From an uncultured Chitinophagaceae bacterium (GTDB lineage Bacteria > Bacteroidota > Bacteroidia > Chitinophagales > Chitinophagaceae), in NCBI GenBank assembly GCA_937996595.1, contig CALKVC010000094.1, positions 1 through 64,000 on the forward strand: DNA of 64,000 nt, read 5' to 3'. The position numbers and the translations under genes were made by a program. Shown here one piece after another: positions 45,503 through 55,561 of this stretch (the first letter of the stretch is position 1; each line of letters opens with the position of its first letter). The notes under the pieces are model-generated. The model did no database searches. It was not told where the DNA came from and worked only from the letters and a program-made list of their open reading frames with translations.

Positions 45503-46567
45503 TTATTTTGTTTGCGGCATTACTGCTGCCAGTGGTTTTGCAGCAGCGCTTGTGTCTGTTGCCGGTAATTCTTTTTTCGGGTTTTTATCCGGATATAATG
45601 TGAAGTATTCCGGAGTTTGAGATGCCAGCCACTTCTTATAGTCCTCTTCTTTTTCAACGATAATGATACCCCTCATAGAAAAATGCCCTTTACCGCACAT
45701 CTGGTCGCAGCTTATTTCATAGGAAAAGTTGGGATTGCCGGTCTTTGCTCTCATTTCTTCCGTGGTATATATTGGGGTAAACCACATGGTTGTTGGTATG
45801 CCCGGAACCGCATCCATTTTCATGCGGAAGTGGGAAAGGCCTACGTCATGAATTACGTCCTGCGCATGAATAACCAGTTTCACCGGCTTTCCAACCGGCA
45901 GGTGCATTTCACTGGTATGCAGGTCATCCCAGCTTTCAGGGTCTTCAAAATCAACACCCAGGGTATTGCCAAGTGGACTGTTGTATAATTTATAATGCTT
46001 CTTGCCCAACACACCGTCTTTACCGGGATAACGCATATCCCAGGCAAACTGGTGTCCGGTTATTTCAACTACAATAGCGTCTTTAGGCGCTTCACTGGTA
46101 ATCTTAAACCAGTATTTTAATCCGAATACAACCAAAACAGTAAGAAAAATAGCTGGTACCGTTGTCCATAATAACTCAAGTTTATTATTATGCGGAAAGA
46201 AAAATGCTTTTTTACCTTCTTTTTCCTGGTATTTGTAGGCAAACCAGAAAAGCAGTACCTGGGTGATTACAAATACAACACCGGTTACTGCGATAGTGAT
46301 ATACAGCATCTGGTCTATCTTCTGTCCTTCCAGGGAAGCAGAGCCTTGGGGAAACAGTGTTTTCCCAAAGTATAGTTCATTGCAATACCAGGCGCCGATG
46401 AGGCCCAGTACCAAAAATGAAATCAGCATAAACCCATTGATCCTGTTATTTTGTTTGCGGGTTTTTTCTTCTCCTTTAAGCACACTTACATATTCACTGG
46501 CTTTGGCAATCTGGAAGATCACCAGGAAAATCATGATAACAATCGCAATCAGAAATAAATCCTTCAT
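45503..46567 (-). CDS. ctaC: Cytochrome c oxidase subunit II
   Basis: 354 residues. Four hydrophobic segments: one extra N-terminal helix (LFLIAIVIMIFLVIFQIA), then helices around 45-65, 88-110 and 132-150. Cupredoxin domain with Trp-rich GHQFAWDMRYPG and the CuA site CDQMCGKGHFSM (Cys287, Cys291, His295, Met298 by my count) plus the upstream His of HDVGLSHFRM. There is no CxxCH, so this is an aa3-type rather than caa3-type subunit; electrons must come from a separate cytochrome domain such as ActE or ActA. 139 nt after actF. Confidence 0.95.
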   Translation of the reverse strand: MKDLFLIAIVIMIFLVIFQIAKASEYVSVLKGEEKTRKQNNRINGFMLISFLVLGLIGAWYCNELYFGKTLFPQGSASLEGQKIDQMLYITIAVTGVVFVITQVLLFWFAYKYQEKEGKKAFFFPHNNKLELLWTTVPAIFLTVLVVFGLKYWFKITSEAPKDAIVVEITGHQFAWDMRYPGKDGVLGKKHYKLYNSPLGNTLGVDFEDPESWDDLHTSEMHLPVGKPVKLVIHAQDVIHDVGLSHFRMKMDAVPGIPTTMWFTPIYTTEEMRAKTGNPNFSYEISCDQMCGKGHFSMRGIIIVEKEEDYKKWLASQTPEYFTLYPDKNPKKELPATDTSAAAKPLAAVMPQTK

Positions 46568-46706
46568 CGTATTAAGTTTGTTGCCATAAGCCTTCTATAT
46601 TTTTTACAGGTAAGGCTTTAAGCTGTTAGCTATTTGTACTTGGTTATTTTCATTTCACACCACAAGTTAATCGTCAACATCAGCAAAAGATGCTTTTGTT
46701 GAAAGA

Positions 46707-47975
46707 TCAGGTATGGTGAATAATACTTTCTTTCAGGAATGGGTGGTTTTTTGCCAATAAAGGATTTTTGGTAAAATACCTGCCAACGCCCCACATGATA
46801 AGCCCGATAAACAATGCCGAAATACCAAACTCAAATGGCATCATTTCTGCATGGTTGTGCAGGGTGCCGGGCATCACCATCTGGTAAAAATCTATCCAGT
46901 GACCGAAAATGATCAGTACCGCCATGAATGTAACCAGTGTCCAGCTCCTTTTGGTGCTCTTTTTCATCAAAATAAGCAGCGGGCAAAGGAAATTCACGAT
47001 CAGGTTAAAGAAAAATATGCCTTTGTACGGGCCTGCTTTGGTTGCCGTACCAATCCTTTCAATAAAATATTTTGTTTCTTCCGGCTGGTTACTGTACCAT
47101 ATAAGCATATACTGTGAAAACCAGGTGTATGTCCAGAATACAGAAAAGGCGAACATGAATTTACCCACATCATGCAGGTGTTCTTCGGTTACATATTCCA
47201 GCTGGCCCCTGTTCTTAAGATAGATGATGAAAATGGCCATCAGGGAGATACCCGAAACAAACGTGCTGGCAAATGTGTACCAGCTGAACATAGTGCTGTA
47301 CCAATGTGCATCAATGCTCATGATCCATAACCAGGGTGTGGTAGATGCAACGGTTAATCCGAAGAAAACAGTAAACAGGGAAGCCCAAACGGTGTTGTCC
47401 CAAATCCATTTTTTACCGGTTTCATAATCCATCGGGCCTTTTTTATCAGACTCCAGGCTAAGGCTCCTCATTTTTTTGCCCAGCAACCACCAGCCAAGGA
47501 TGGTAACGGCAGAAACGATGGTGAAGAACATGGGATTCAGAAACCCTTTCTTGCCATCCAGTATCTTGTCGTAATCCGGTGAGGCTTTATCATACAGGTG
47601 TGGGTCCAGCCAGTGATAAATATCAGTGCGGCCGCCCCAGACAATGGCCATCAATATGATGAATGTGATGAGTCCTAATATTGGCAGCACGCTGGAAATA
47701 GCTTCCGGAACGCGGCGCAGGGCAACCTGCCATCCGCCCATCGCCATGGTAGTAACACACAGGAAAAACATGGAAGCGTTTACGGTTAACAGCCAGTATA
47801 CGCTGTTTTGTAACAGCACAGCCCAGAAACGGGTGCTCGACGTATTTTCTCCATGGCCGCCGTGTGCAAACGGATGCAGCATGATAAAGCCGTATAATAA
47901 GGCGAGTACACCGGCTACTATCAACCCCAATGTCCATTTCTTGAAACTGCCCGGTAATTCAAAATGATTATTCAT
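46707..47975 (-). CDS. actF: Alternative complex III subunit ActF
   Basis: 422 residues, about ten membrane helices. Diagnostic stretches: LLQNSVYWLLTVNASMFFLC, TLGWWLLGKKMRS-type segment, WIMSIDAHWYSTMFSWYTFA, FWTYTWFSQYMLIWYSNQPE, HWIDFYQMVMPGTLHNH. NrfD/PsrC-related integral subunit, paralogue of ActC, forming part of the membrane domain. 31 nt after actE. Confidence 0.92.
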   Translation of the reverse strand: MNNHFELPGSFKKWTLGLIVAGVLALLYGFIMLHPFAHGGHGENTSSTRFWAVLLQNSVYWLLTVNASMFFLCVTTMAMGGWQVALRRVPEAISSVLPILGLITFIILMAIVWGGRTDIYHWLDPHLYDKASPDYDKILDGKKGFLNPMFFTIVSAVTILGWWLLGKKMRSLSLESDKKGPMDYETGKKWIWDNTVWASLFTVFFGLTVASTTPWLWIMSIDAHWYSTMFSWYTFASTFVSGISLMAIFIIYLKNRGQLEYVTEEHLHDVGKFMFAFSVFWTYTWFSQYMLIWYSNQPEETKYFIERIGTATKAGPYKGIFFFNLIVNFLCPLLILMKKSTKRSWTLVTFMAVLIIFGHWIDFYQMVMPGTLHNHAEMMPFEFGISALFIGLIMWGVGRYFTKNPLLAKNHPFLKESIIHHT

Positions 47976-48006
47976 CTAAACTATATTTTGTGTGATACCT
48001 TTTTTA

Positions 48007-48663
48007 TTATCCTTTCTTTACAGCAGCAGTGTCTGTTACCGTTGCAGTTGTGGCTGCCGGAGCAGCTGTTACTGTTTTCGGCTGCAGCGAACGTATATAC
48101 TTAACCAGCATCCAACGCTGCTTCCTGTCTAACTGTGATGCATAGCTGCCCATCAGGTTCTTTCCATAAGTAATGGAATGAAACATGGTGCCGTCAGCCA
48201 TTTTCACATATAGGTCCAGCGTGAGGTTGGCAACACCGCCAATTTTACCACCGGTTGCCAGCGGTCCGTTTGCTGTCCCTTTTTCGCCGTGGCAGATACC
48301 GCAATAGATATTGAACAGGCGTCCGGCTTCAGCCATTTCGCTTTTGCCCAGTGAGTCAATCGGGTTTTTAACCATGGCGCTCATCCTGTACCCGTTGCTG
48401 TCGTTTGGCAGTGTATATGGAAACAATTCGCCCCTTTTGATGGTACCGGCAACAGGCATATTATCAAAATAGATCATGTTGCCGCCTTTCTTGCCCTTGT
48501 CAGTTGTAAAAACGGTTGAATCCCTTTCTGCGTAAGATTCAAATGCACGGCTGTATGCCATATCAGGCATATATACTTTACCCGGCTTGCGTTTGTCGTT
48601 GCAACTGGTGATGGCTATGATTGCCGTGAGCAGTAATGCAGTTATATAAGTAAGTCGTTTCAT
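48007..48663 (-). CDS. actE: Alternative complex III subunit ActE, monoheme cytochrome c lipoprotein
   Basis: 218 residues. Lipoprotein signal with the acylated Cys at position 21 (LLTAIIAITSCN). One heme c site, CGICHGEKG (Cys121-His125), with a candidate distal Met in KNLMGSYASQL. Ala/Thr/Val-rich tail. Likely passes electrons from the complex to the CuA centre. 28 nt after actD. Confidence 0.93.
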   Translation of the reverse strand: MKRLTYITALLLTAIIAITSCNDKRKPGKVYMPDMAYSRAFESYAERDSTVFTTDKGKKGGNMIYFDNMPVAGTIKRGELFPYTLPNDSNGYRMSAMVKNPIDSLGKSEMAEAGRLFNIYCGICHGEKGTANGPLATGGKIGGVANLTLDLYVKMADGTMFHSITYGKNLMGSYASQLDRKQRWMLVKYIRSLQPKTVTAAPAATTATVTDTAAVKKG

Positions 48664-48691
48664 TTATCTATTATCGATTATCAATGATCAA

Positions 48692-49282
48692 TTAATATCC
48701 TTTTTCGTCCCTGTACAGTTTTTGTTCCCGGTCGTACCTGCCCAGCCACCAGCCTGTTTCTGCATGCTGTACATTAATTTCTTTGGCTCCGGAATTTTGC
48801 AGGAAACGTTGTACTTCTCCGTCGTCTGTTTTATCTGTGCATTCTATGGCCATGATAAACAGGTCGTCGGTTGCACGGGGATGAAAATGATGTTTTTTTA
48901 CAAATGGTGATAACTGGCAGAGGTAGCAGAAAGTAAGCACCATGCCCACTGCAGAAAACAATACCGTAAGCTCAAACGTGATGGGGATCCATGCCGGCAA
49001 TGCAAAATGAGGCTTACCACCAATATTCAGCGGCCAGTCTTTGGTAAACACCCAGCTCATGAAAGTGAGCGCCGTGGTGGTTCCGGTAATGGCATAAATG
49101 AACCCCGCTGTGTGAAGGCTTGTTTCCCTGATTCCCATCGCATGGTCAAGGCCATGAATAGGAAAAGGCGTATACACATCGTGTATCTTGTAGCCAGCCT
49201 TGCGTACATTTTTTACTGCAGGGAACAGCACTTTTTCATCATCAAATGCCCCTACAACAAATTTTTTAATTCCTCCAGCCAT
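48692..49282 (-). CDS. actD: Alternative complex III subunit ActD (DUF3341)
   Basis: 196 residues. DUF3341 features: VVGAFDDEKVLFPAVKNVRK, DVYTPFPIHGLDHAMGIRET, two membrane helices (TAGFIYAITGTTTALTFMSW and ITFELTVLFSAVGMVLTFC), and a C-terminal cytosolic/periplasmic domain ending RDEKGY. Structural subunit. Placed between actC and actE as in other Bacteroidota. Confidence 0.92.
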   Translation of the reverse strand: MAGGIKKFVVGAFDDEKVLFPAVKNVRKAGYKIHDVYTPFPIHGLDHAMGIRETSLHTAGFIYAITGTTTALTFMSWVFTKDWPLNIGGKPHFALPAWIPITFELTVLFSAVGMVLTFCYLCQLSPFVKKHHFHPRATDDLFIMAIECTDKTDDGEVQRFLQNSGAKEINVQHAETGWWLGRYDREQKLYRDEKGY

Positions 49283-49397
49283 AATTTAAGCTTTTAGCTC
49301 ACAGTTGTTAGCTGTCAGCATATGTTACTAATAAACTTTTTCAACTTTAAAACAATCAACCAGCCAACTAATGGCTAATTGCTAATAGCTTTTACTA

Positions 49398-50849
49398 TTA
49401 ATGCGCATGCTCTACTTCTTCATGATAGAACTTCTCCGTATCTGCCTTCTCTATATCCGTCATTTTCACTTTATAGTTTTCGCCGCTTGTTTTCAGGATT
49501 GATTTGATTTCCGCCACGGCAATAACCGGGAAGTATTTGGCAAACAGGAAGAAGCAGGTAAAGAACAACCCGAATGTACCCAGGTAAAACCCGATCTCAT
49601 AAATACTGGGGCTGTAATAAGTACTCCAGCTTGAAGGAAGGAAATCCCTGTAAACAGAAGTAACGATGATCACAAAGCGCTCATACCACATACCTATGTT
49701 TACGATGATGCTCATGAAGAATGTTACTGCGATGTTCCTCCTCAGTTTACGGCTCCAGAACAACTGGGGCGATACCACGTTACAGAACATCATCAGGTAA
49801 TAACTCCATCCGTACGGGCTCCACAGGTTGGCCCTGTTTTCGCTGAATGCCCACCATTCGTATGGATTTTGTCCGTACCAGGCAATGAATAATTCGGTTA
49901 GATATGCACAACCTACAATACTTCCGGTAAGTACAATCACCTTATTCATGGCTTCAATATGGCCGAGGGTGATATAGTCCTGCAGGTTCATCACTTTCCT
50001 AACTACAATGAGTAGTGTTTGCACCATGGCAAATCCTGAAAATATCGCACCCGCAACAAAGTAAGGCGGGAAGATGGTAGTATGCCATCCCGGAACGATA
50101 GAAGTGGCAAAGTCGAAAGATACGATTGTGTGTACAGACAATACCAGCGGTGTACTTAAACCGGCCAGCACCAGCGATAAGCTTTCATGGCGCTGCCAGT
50201 GTTTGGTACTGCCCGTCCAGCCAAATGCCGCTATACCGTATAATAATTTCCTGAGTTTTGTTTTAGCCCTGTCGCGTACTGTTGCCAGGTCGGGTAACAA
50301 CCCTGAATACCAGAACAGCAATGAAACGGTGAAATAAGTTGATATCGCAAATACGTCCCAAAGCAGCGGTGAGTTGAAGTTAACCCATAAAGGACCACGG
50401 CTGTTAGGATAAGGCAATACGAAGAAAGCCATCCATACACGGCCCATATGCCAGATCGGGAACTGGCCGGCACACATTACCGCAAAAATGGTCATCGCTT
50501 CTGCAGCACGGTTAACGCCTGTTCTCCATCCCTGGCGGAACAGCAAGAGGATGGCAGAAATCAGCGTTCCTGCGTGACCGATACCAACCCACCAAACGAA
50601 GTTGGTGATATCCCATCCCCAACCGATCGTTTTATTCAGGTTCCACTGGCCGATACCGTAAGTAACCTCGCGGTAAACACTGTATACACCAAAGAGCAGC
50701 AGGGCCACACTGATGTAAAACCCGATGTACCAGAGCCTGCTGGGCTTCATCTCAATAGGGCCAATGATATCTTCCGTTACCTGGTGATAATCCTTGTTAC
50801 CATCAACCAGCGGTTCCCTTTGTTGTGATTCGTATTTGAGTAATGACAT
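49398..50849 (-). CDS. actC: Alternative complex III subunit ActC (NrfD/PsrC type)
   Basis: 483 residues, about ten membrane helices. Landmarks: GWGWDITNFVWWVGIGHAGT, AEAMTIFAVMCAGQFPIWHM, LSVHTIVSFDFATSIVPGWH, NPYEWWAFSENRANLWSPYG. Quinol-binding integral subunit in known alternative complex III structures. 99 nt after actB. Confidence 0.94.
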   Translation of the reverse strand: MSLLKYESQQREPLVDGNKDYHQVTEDIIGPIEMKPSRLWYIGFYISVALLLFGVYSVYREVTYGIGQWNLNKTIGWGWDITNFVWWVGIGHAGTLISAILLLFRQGWRTGVNRAAEAMTIFAVMCAGQFPIWHMGRVWMAFFVLPYPNSRGPLWVNFNSPLLWDVFAISTYFTVSLLFWYSGLLPDLATVRDRAKTKLRKLLYGIAAFGWTGSTKHWQRHESLSLVLAGLSTPLVLSVHTIVSFDFATSIVPGWHTTIFPPYFVAGAIFSGFAMVQTLLIVVRKVMNLQDYITLGHIEAMNKVIVLTGSIVGCAYLTELFIAWYGQNPYEWWAFSENRANLWSPYGWSYYLMMFCNVVSPQLFWSRKLRRNIAVTFFMSIIVNIGMWYERFVIIVTSVYRDFLPSSWSTYYSPSIYEIGFYLGTFGLFFTCFFLFAKYFPVIAVAEIKSILKTSGENYKVKMTDIEKADTEKFYHEEVEHAH

Positions 50850-50948
50850 ATCTTTTTAACTTTTCGCTATTAGCCGTTTGCCGTTAGCCTGTTTTTATTT
50901 TTCTAAGCCCTTTATCAGGTATACCAAAGGGCCTGTTTGCTTTTTTAA

Positions 50949-53900
50949 TTACGAATGCGTTTTTTCCGCATGTTTGGCAGGCGCATGGCCTTCTTCCGCA
51001 CCCAGGTGCCTGTCGGTGTTCCTTACTTTTGCCAGGTAACTAACGTTAGGCAATACGTGCAGTTGTTCCAGCACATAGAAGTTTCGGTTAACCTGTTCCA
51101 CATTCCTTATCTTATACACATCGCTCTCCTTGTCATTCACATTACCGAAGCTGATGGCGCTGGTTGGACATGCCTGCATACAGGCTGTTTTTACATTGCG
51201 CACCAGTGAAGGATCCTGCTGCTTCTTGGCTTCCAGCTTGCTTTCCTGCAAACGCTGCACACAGAAAGAACATTTTTCCATCACACCGCGTGAGCGAACC
51301 GTAACATCCGGGTTAAGCACCATCCTGGTAAGGTCTTCGTTCATCTGCAATACTGACTCATCCATATCAATACCGATCAGCGGGTTCTGGTTATCGCTGA
51401 AACTATCCGCCCCTGTATAATCCAGCCAGTTGAAACGGCGTACTTTATACGGGCAGTTGTTGGCGCAATACCTGGTTCCGATACACCTGTTATAGGCCAT
51501 CTGGTTTAACCCTTCTGAACTGTGGTTGGTAGCAACCACCGGGCAAACGTTTTCGCATGGTGCGTTATCGCAATGCTGGCATAACATCGGCTGGAAAACC
51601 ACATCCGGGTTTTTCTTATCGCCGGTAAAATACCTGTCTATACGCAGCCAGTGCATTTCGTGTGCACGCTGCACCTGTATCTTTCCAACTACGCTTACAT
51701 TATTTTCGGCTGTACAGGCTACCACGCAGGCGCTGCAACCGGTACAGGTATTCAGGTCAATGCTCATGCCCCATTTAACACCCGGCTTTTCATAATCGGG
51801 GTAGATGGTGCCGTCTTTTACAAAATCGGTTTTGCCTTCAGCCAATAACACAGAACGTTCGTGTGTGGCTTCATGTAATACTTCTTTTGGATTGGCAATA
51901 AAACCGGCCAGGGTTGTTTCGTAAATCACCGGCCTGTTCTCTGATGATCCGTGTACCTGGGTTTGAGCCAGTGGATACACTTCAGCAGATTTTTCAAAAC
52001 TGGCCGTTGTATTATAAGACATGGAAACTCCATCAAAAGTAACCAGCGGGTAAACATTCCTGCCGGCACCGGTAGCCGAACGGCCAATGCGTTCTTTTGA
52101 ATCTTTGTGGCTGCTTCCCCTACCGTAACCAACGGCTACGGCAATGGTTGAGGCATCCAACCCCGGTAATATTAACGCGGCCAGTTCTACGGTGCGGCCG
52201 TTAACGGTTATTTTAACAACCGGTTTTTCCGGCGTTACTTCATAAGCATCTGCCTGTCGCTGGTTATTAAATACGTCTATGCCAAACAGTGACTTAGCCA
52301 TTTCTGGGCTCATCATGGCATAGTTGTCCCAGGTTACTTTACTAATTGGGTCAGGTAATTCCTGTAACCAAGGGTTATTGGCCTGGCTTCCGTTTCCTAT
52401 TGATATTTTTTCGTAGATAACAAGTTCGGTTGCACTGCTTTTTACTGAAGACAACTTAGCCGTTGCTTCTGCCAGCACAGCTGCATTAAAAGCAGAAGCT
52501 GCCGGAGCGGGAGCCGTTGCCGGTTCAACCACGCCATCCTGTAAGGCTTTGTCAAATGATTCTGCACCACCCAGTTTACTGGTCCAGTAATTCCTGAAAT
52601 AGGTTTCATAATCATTGGCCGTGCCGGTTGTAACTACCGGTGCGGTTACTGCCGGTTTTCCGGTGGTATCCTGTACGGCTGCAGGTGCTGTAGCTATTGC
52701 GCCGCCACTCCATTTTAATAATGATGTTTGAAATGCCCTTGTTTTAAATAACGGGCTGATCAACGGCTGCTGCAGGGAAAAATATCCTGATTTTGGTTCA
52801 GCATCTCCCCAGCTTTCAAGCCAGTGGTGAGATGGAATAACATATTTGCACAGTTCAGTAGTTTCATCCATGGTTCCATTGAAGGAAACAGTTACCGGCA
52901 CTTTAGCAAGGCCGCTGGTGAATGATTTGCTGTCTGCATAATTATAAGCAGGGTTACACTCTGAAATAAATAGTGCTCCAACTGCACCGGCATTCATATC
53001 GGCAACCAGCTTTACCAGGTCGGCATCATTGCCTTTCCTGTAATTGGAAGTAAGGGCCCAGTTAATGGTGGTTCCGTTGGCACCGATGGCTTCATTGATG
53101 GCATTTACAATTACCTGGATATTCCTGTCGTTGCTTCCGCAAACTACCAGGGCTTCTCCTTTACTGGCCATCAGTGCTGCTGCTGCTTTATCTATTCCTT
53201 TGGCAAGGGCCGGGTCTTTAACCTGTGCGCCTGAAACTGCTCCGCCCAGTTTTGCCAGTAACGCTGTTGCAATGGCAGCTGTTTCTGAAGGCTTGTGTGT
53301 AAAGCGGTCATCTGCATTACTGCCGGTAAGGCTAAGCATGCTTTCAAAATGAAAATGACGGCTGATGGAAGGCTTATCTCCCTTTATTTTTTTATTAGCT
53401 GCATACTGCCTGCTGAATTCAACCGGGCTTAACCAGGTTCCTAAAAAGTCGGCGCCCAGGCTCACAATAGTCTTTGCCTTATCAAAGTGATATGAGGGCA
53501 GTGCCCTTTTTCCGTAACAGGCTTCGTTGGCTGCCAGCATGCCGCTGTAGCTAACTGCGTCATATTGTACATGGCGGCTGCCCGGGTATTTTGCCAGGAA
53601 ATTATTGATCAGTTGTAATGTAGAAGGAGAGTGGATGGTTGAAGTGAGCAATACAACCGGTTTTCCGCCCAAACCAGCCAGGTCGCCGGCCACCATCTTA
53701 TCAAATGCTTCAAATGTGCTTACTTCCTTGTAGTCTTTACCATCCCTTTGTAATGGGTGACGCAGCCTGGTTGTATCATACAGGTCAAGTACAGAAGCCT
53801 GTGCCTGTGCACTTGTTCCTCCGCCGGTAATGGAAGAGAGTTCGTTTCCTTCTATCTTGATCGGCCTTCCGTCTCTTTGTTTAACCAGTACGCTGATGGT

Positions 53901-54206
53901 ATCACCACCGTTAACATACGTAGACGCGTAGTAGTTGGCCACACCTGCAATGGCATTATCGGGTTTATTCAGGAACGGTACTGCTTTACGTACCGGTGTA
54001 TCGCAACTGGCGGCCAGCGCTGCTGCAGCCGTGCTAAAGCCCAGGTATTTCAGAAAATCCCTGCGGGGTGTTTTACCTTCCAGCAGGCCTTTGTCATCCA
54101 TATCGGCCAGGGGGAGTAGTTCTTCTTTGAACTCATCCGCTGTTGATTGCTTAAAAGCATCAGACTGATTCAGTTCTCCAAAATTCTGCCAGTACTTTTT
54201 GTTCAT
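50949..54206 (-). CDS. actB: Alternative complex III subunit ActB (MopB-like/FeS fusion)
   Basis: 1085 residues. Tat-type signal set in from the N-terminus (TPRRDFLKYLGFSTAAAALA). The first two thirds are a molybdopterin-oxidoreductase-like domain without cofactor-binding cysteine; the last third is a ferredoxin-like domain with clusters CTGCSACVVAC, CQHCDNAPCENVC, CIGTRYCANNCPYK and CSFC, enough for three 4Fe-4S and one 3Fe-4S. Fits the fused ActB of Bacteroidota and Rhodothermus. 39 nt after actA. Confidence 0.95.
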   Translation of the reverse strand: MNKKYWQNFGELNQSDAFKQSTADEFKEELLPLADMDDKGLLEGKTPRRDFLKYLGFSTAAAALAASCDTPVRKAVPFLNKPDNAIAGVANYYASTYVNGGDTISVLVKQRDGRPIKIEGNELSSITGGGTSAQAQASVLDLYDTTRLRHPLQRDGKDYKEVSTFEAFDKMVAGDLAGLGGKPVVLLTSTIHSPSTLQLINNFLAKYPGSRHVQYDAVSYSGMLAANEACYGKRALPSYHFDKAKTIVSLGADFLGTWLSPVEFSRQYAANKKIKGDKPSISRHFHFESMLSLTGSNADDRFTHKPSETAAIATALLAKLGGAVSGAQVKDPALAKGIDKAAAALMASKGEALVVCGSNDRNIQVIVNAINEAIGANGTTINWALTSNYRKGNDADLVKLVADMNAGAVGALFISECNPAYNYADSKSFTSGLAKVPVTVSFNGTMDETTELCKYVIPSHHWLESWGDAEPKSGYFSLQQPLISPLFKTRAFQTSLLKWSGGAIATAPAAVQDTTGKPAVTAPVVTTGTANDYETYFRNYWTSKLGGAESFDKALQDGVVEPATAPAPAASAFNAAVLAEATAKLSSVKSSATELVIYEKISIGNGSQANNPWLQELPDPISKVTWDNYAMMSPEMAKSLFGIDVFNNQRQADAYEVTPEKPVVKITVNGRTVELAALILPGLDASTIAVAVGYGRGSSHKDSKERIGRSATGAGRNVYPLVTFDGVSMSYNTTASFEKSAEVYPLAQTQVHGSSENRPVIYETTLAGFIANPKEVLHEATHERSVLLAEGKTDFVKDGTIYPDYEKPGVKWGMSIDLNTCTGCSACVVACTAENNVSVVGKIQVQRAHEMHWLRIDRYFTGDKKNPDVVFQPMLCQHCDNAPCENVCPVVATNHSSEGLNQMAYNRCIGTRYCANNCPYKVRRFNWLDYTGADSFSDNQNPLIGIDMDESVLQMNEDLTRMVLNPDVTVRSRGVMEKCSFCVQRLQESKLEAKKQQDPSLVRNVKTACMQACPTSAISFGNVNDKESDVYKIRNVEQVNRNFYVLEQLHVLPNVSYLAKVRNTDRHLGAEEGHAPAKHAEKTHS

Positions 54207-54245
54207 AATATTATAGTTCTAAAATGTGCTGATGTGCTGTTTTAA

Positions 54246-55520
54246 TTAATAGTGGCATTTCTGACACTCGGTTCCACCGATTTTTTCAACGGTTACGCTA
54301 TCCAGCTTGTGGTTCTTAATGTCGTTATGGAATTTTTCGTAAATGCTGTAGAATTTATTGCCGCTGCTGTCTTTCTTATTATAGAAATCCACTTTGCTTT
54401 CGCGGTGGCAGTTTACGCACCATCCCATGCTGAGGTCAGAGAACTGGTACACTTCGGGCATTTCCTGTATGTTTCCGTGACAGGTTTGGCATTGCTGTTT
54501 ACCTACTTTTATATGCTGGCTATGGTTGAAATATACGTGGTCGGGGAGGTTATGGATTTTTACCCATTCAATCGGCCGGGCGCCATCAGGTATGCCGTCG
54601 CCGTTGTTATCCGGATTATACTGGCCGGTTGCCGGGTTCCATCCCGCATAGGCATACAGTTTTTGAATTTCTGCTGTACCATTTACTGCCTGGCCGTTTT
54701 CTTTAATGATTGGATCGCCTTTATATTCTTTGATGGCCATATGGCAGTTCATACAAACATTTACAGAAGGAATGCTTGCCTGTTTGCTGTGTTCTGCACC
54801 GCCGTGGCAATACAGGCAACTGATCTGGTTAACGCCGGCATGCACTTTATGGGAATAATAAATCGGCTGTTCGGGCTGGTAGTTTTTCATACGGCCCATG
54901 CCAATGGCTGCATTCATGGTGAGGTATCCGCCAATTGCGAATAGTACCAGGATACCAGCCATCAGGTATGCTTTGTTACGGTAAAAAGGAACCGGTTCGC
55001 CCCGTAAGATCCCTTCTTTTTCATCGGTTAATTTGCGCAGGTTACTGTTTACCTGTAATAATATAAATGCTACAACAGCCAGTACCAGGGTTAGTATTCC
55101 AAACAGCAACGAGTTATCGGATTGAGCCGGGGCGCCCGCCGCTGTTGCATCCGGTGTTTTTACCGGGGGCGTATAATCATCCACATATTTCATGATGGCA
55201 TCAATCTCTTCCTGCTTGAGGTTTGAGAAACCAGACATGATGATGGGTTTCCATTTATTTTTTAACGCTGTAGCGTAGGGGTCATTCTGGGCCGCCGGGT
55301 TGGCAACCCATTTATATATCCAGTCGGGGCTTGGTATCCTGTCTTTCCATCCCTTCAGTGCCGGACCGGTATAATCCGCATCGGGTTTATGGCAGTTGGC
55401 GCAATTCGCTTTAAAAAGCGCTTCGCCATCAGCGGCCAACAGAGCATTTGAAAAAGAAATTGATAAAAAGAAAAGAATACAAGCAATAGCTTTGTTAAAA
55501 TTTTTTCTATAGCGACTCAT
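54246..55520 (-). CDS. actA: Alternative complex III subunit ActA, multiheme cytochrome c
   Basis: 424 residues from ATG at 55520 (MSRYRKNFNKAIACILFF); the longer frame to 55586 lacks a signal peptide at its start. Six CxxCH sites are visible: CANCHK in an N-terminal class I-like domain, then after a membrane helix (LLFGILTLVLAVVAFILLQV) CLYCHGG, CMNCHMA, CQTCHGN, CVNCHRE and CQKCHY at the very C-terminus. Five hemes are usual for ActA, so the N-terminal site is an added monoheme domain. First gene of the act-cta operon; promoter at 55562-55603. Confidence 0.94.
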   Translation of the reverse strand: MSRYRKNFNKAIACILFFLSISFSNALLAADGEALFKANCANCHKPDADYTGPALKGWKDRIPSPDWIYKWVANPAAQNDPYATALKNKWKPIIMSGFSNLKQEEIDAIMKYVDDYTPPVKTPDATAAGAPAQSDNSLLFGILTLVLAVVAFILLQVNSNLRKLTDEKEGILRGEPVPFYRNKAYLMAGILVLFAIGGYLTMNAAIGMGRMKNYQPEQPIYYSHKVHAGVNQISCLYCHGGAEHSKQASIPSVNVCMNCHMAIKEYKGDPIIKENGQAVNGTAEIQKLYAYAGWNPATGQYNPDNNGDGIPDGARPIEWVKIHNLPDHVYFNHSQHIKVGKQQCQTCHGNIQEMPEVYQFSDLSMGWCVNCHRESKVDFYNKKDSSGNKFYSIYEKFHNDIKNHKLDSVTVEKIGGTECQKCHY

Positions 55521-55561
55521 ACAGTTATCGGGGCTAATGTGGAGAATAACCTGGTTTGCTG

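Noticed and set aside
54252..54944. Plus-strand frame of 230 codons
   Set aside because: Antisense to actA, where five CxxCH sites support the minus strand.
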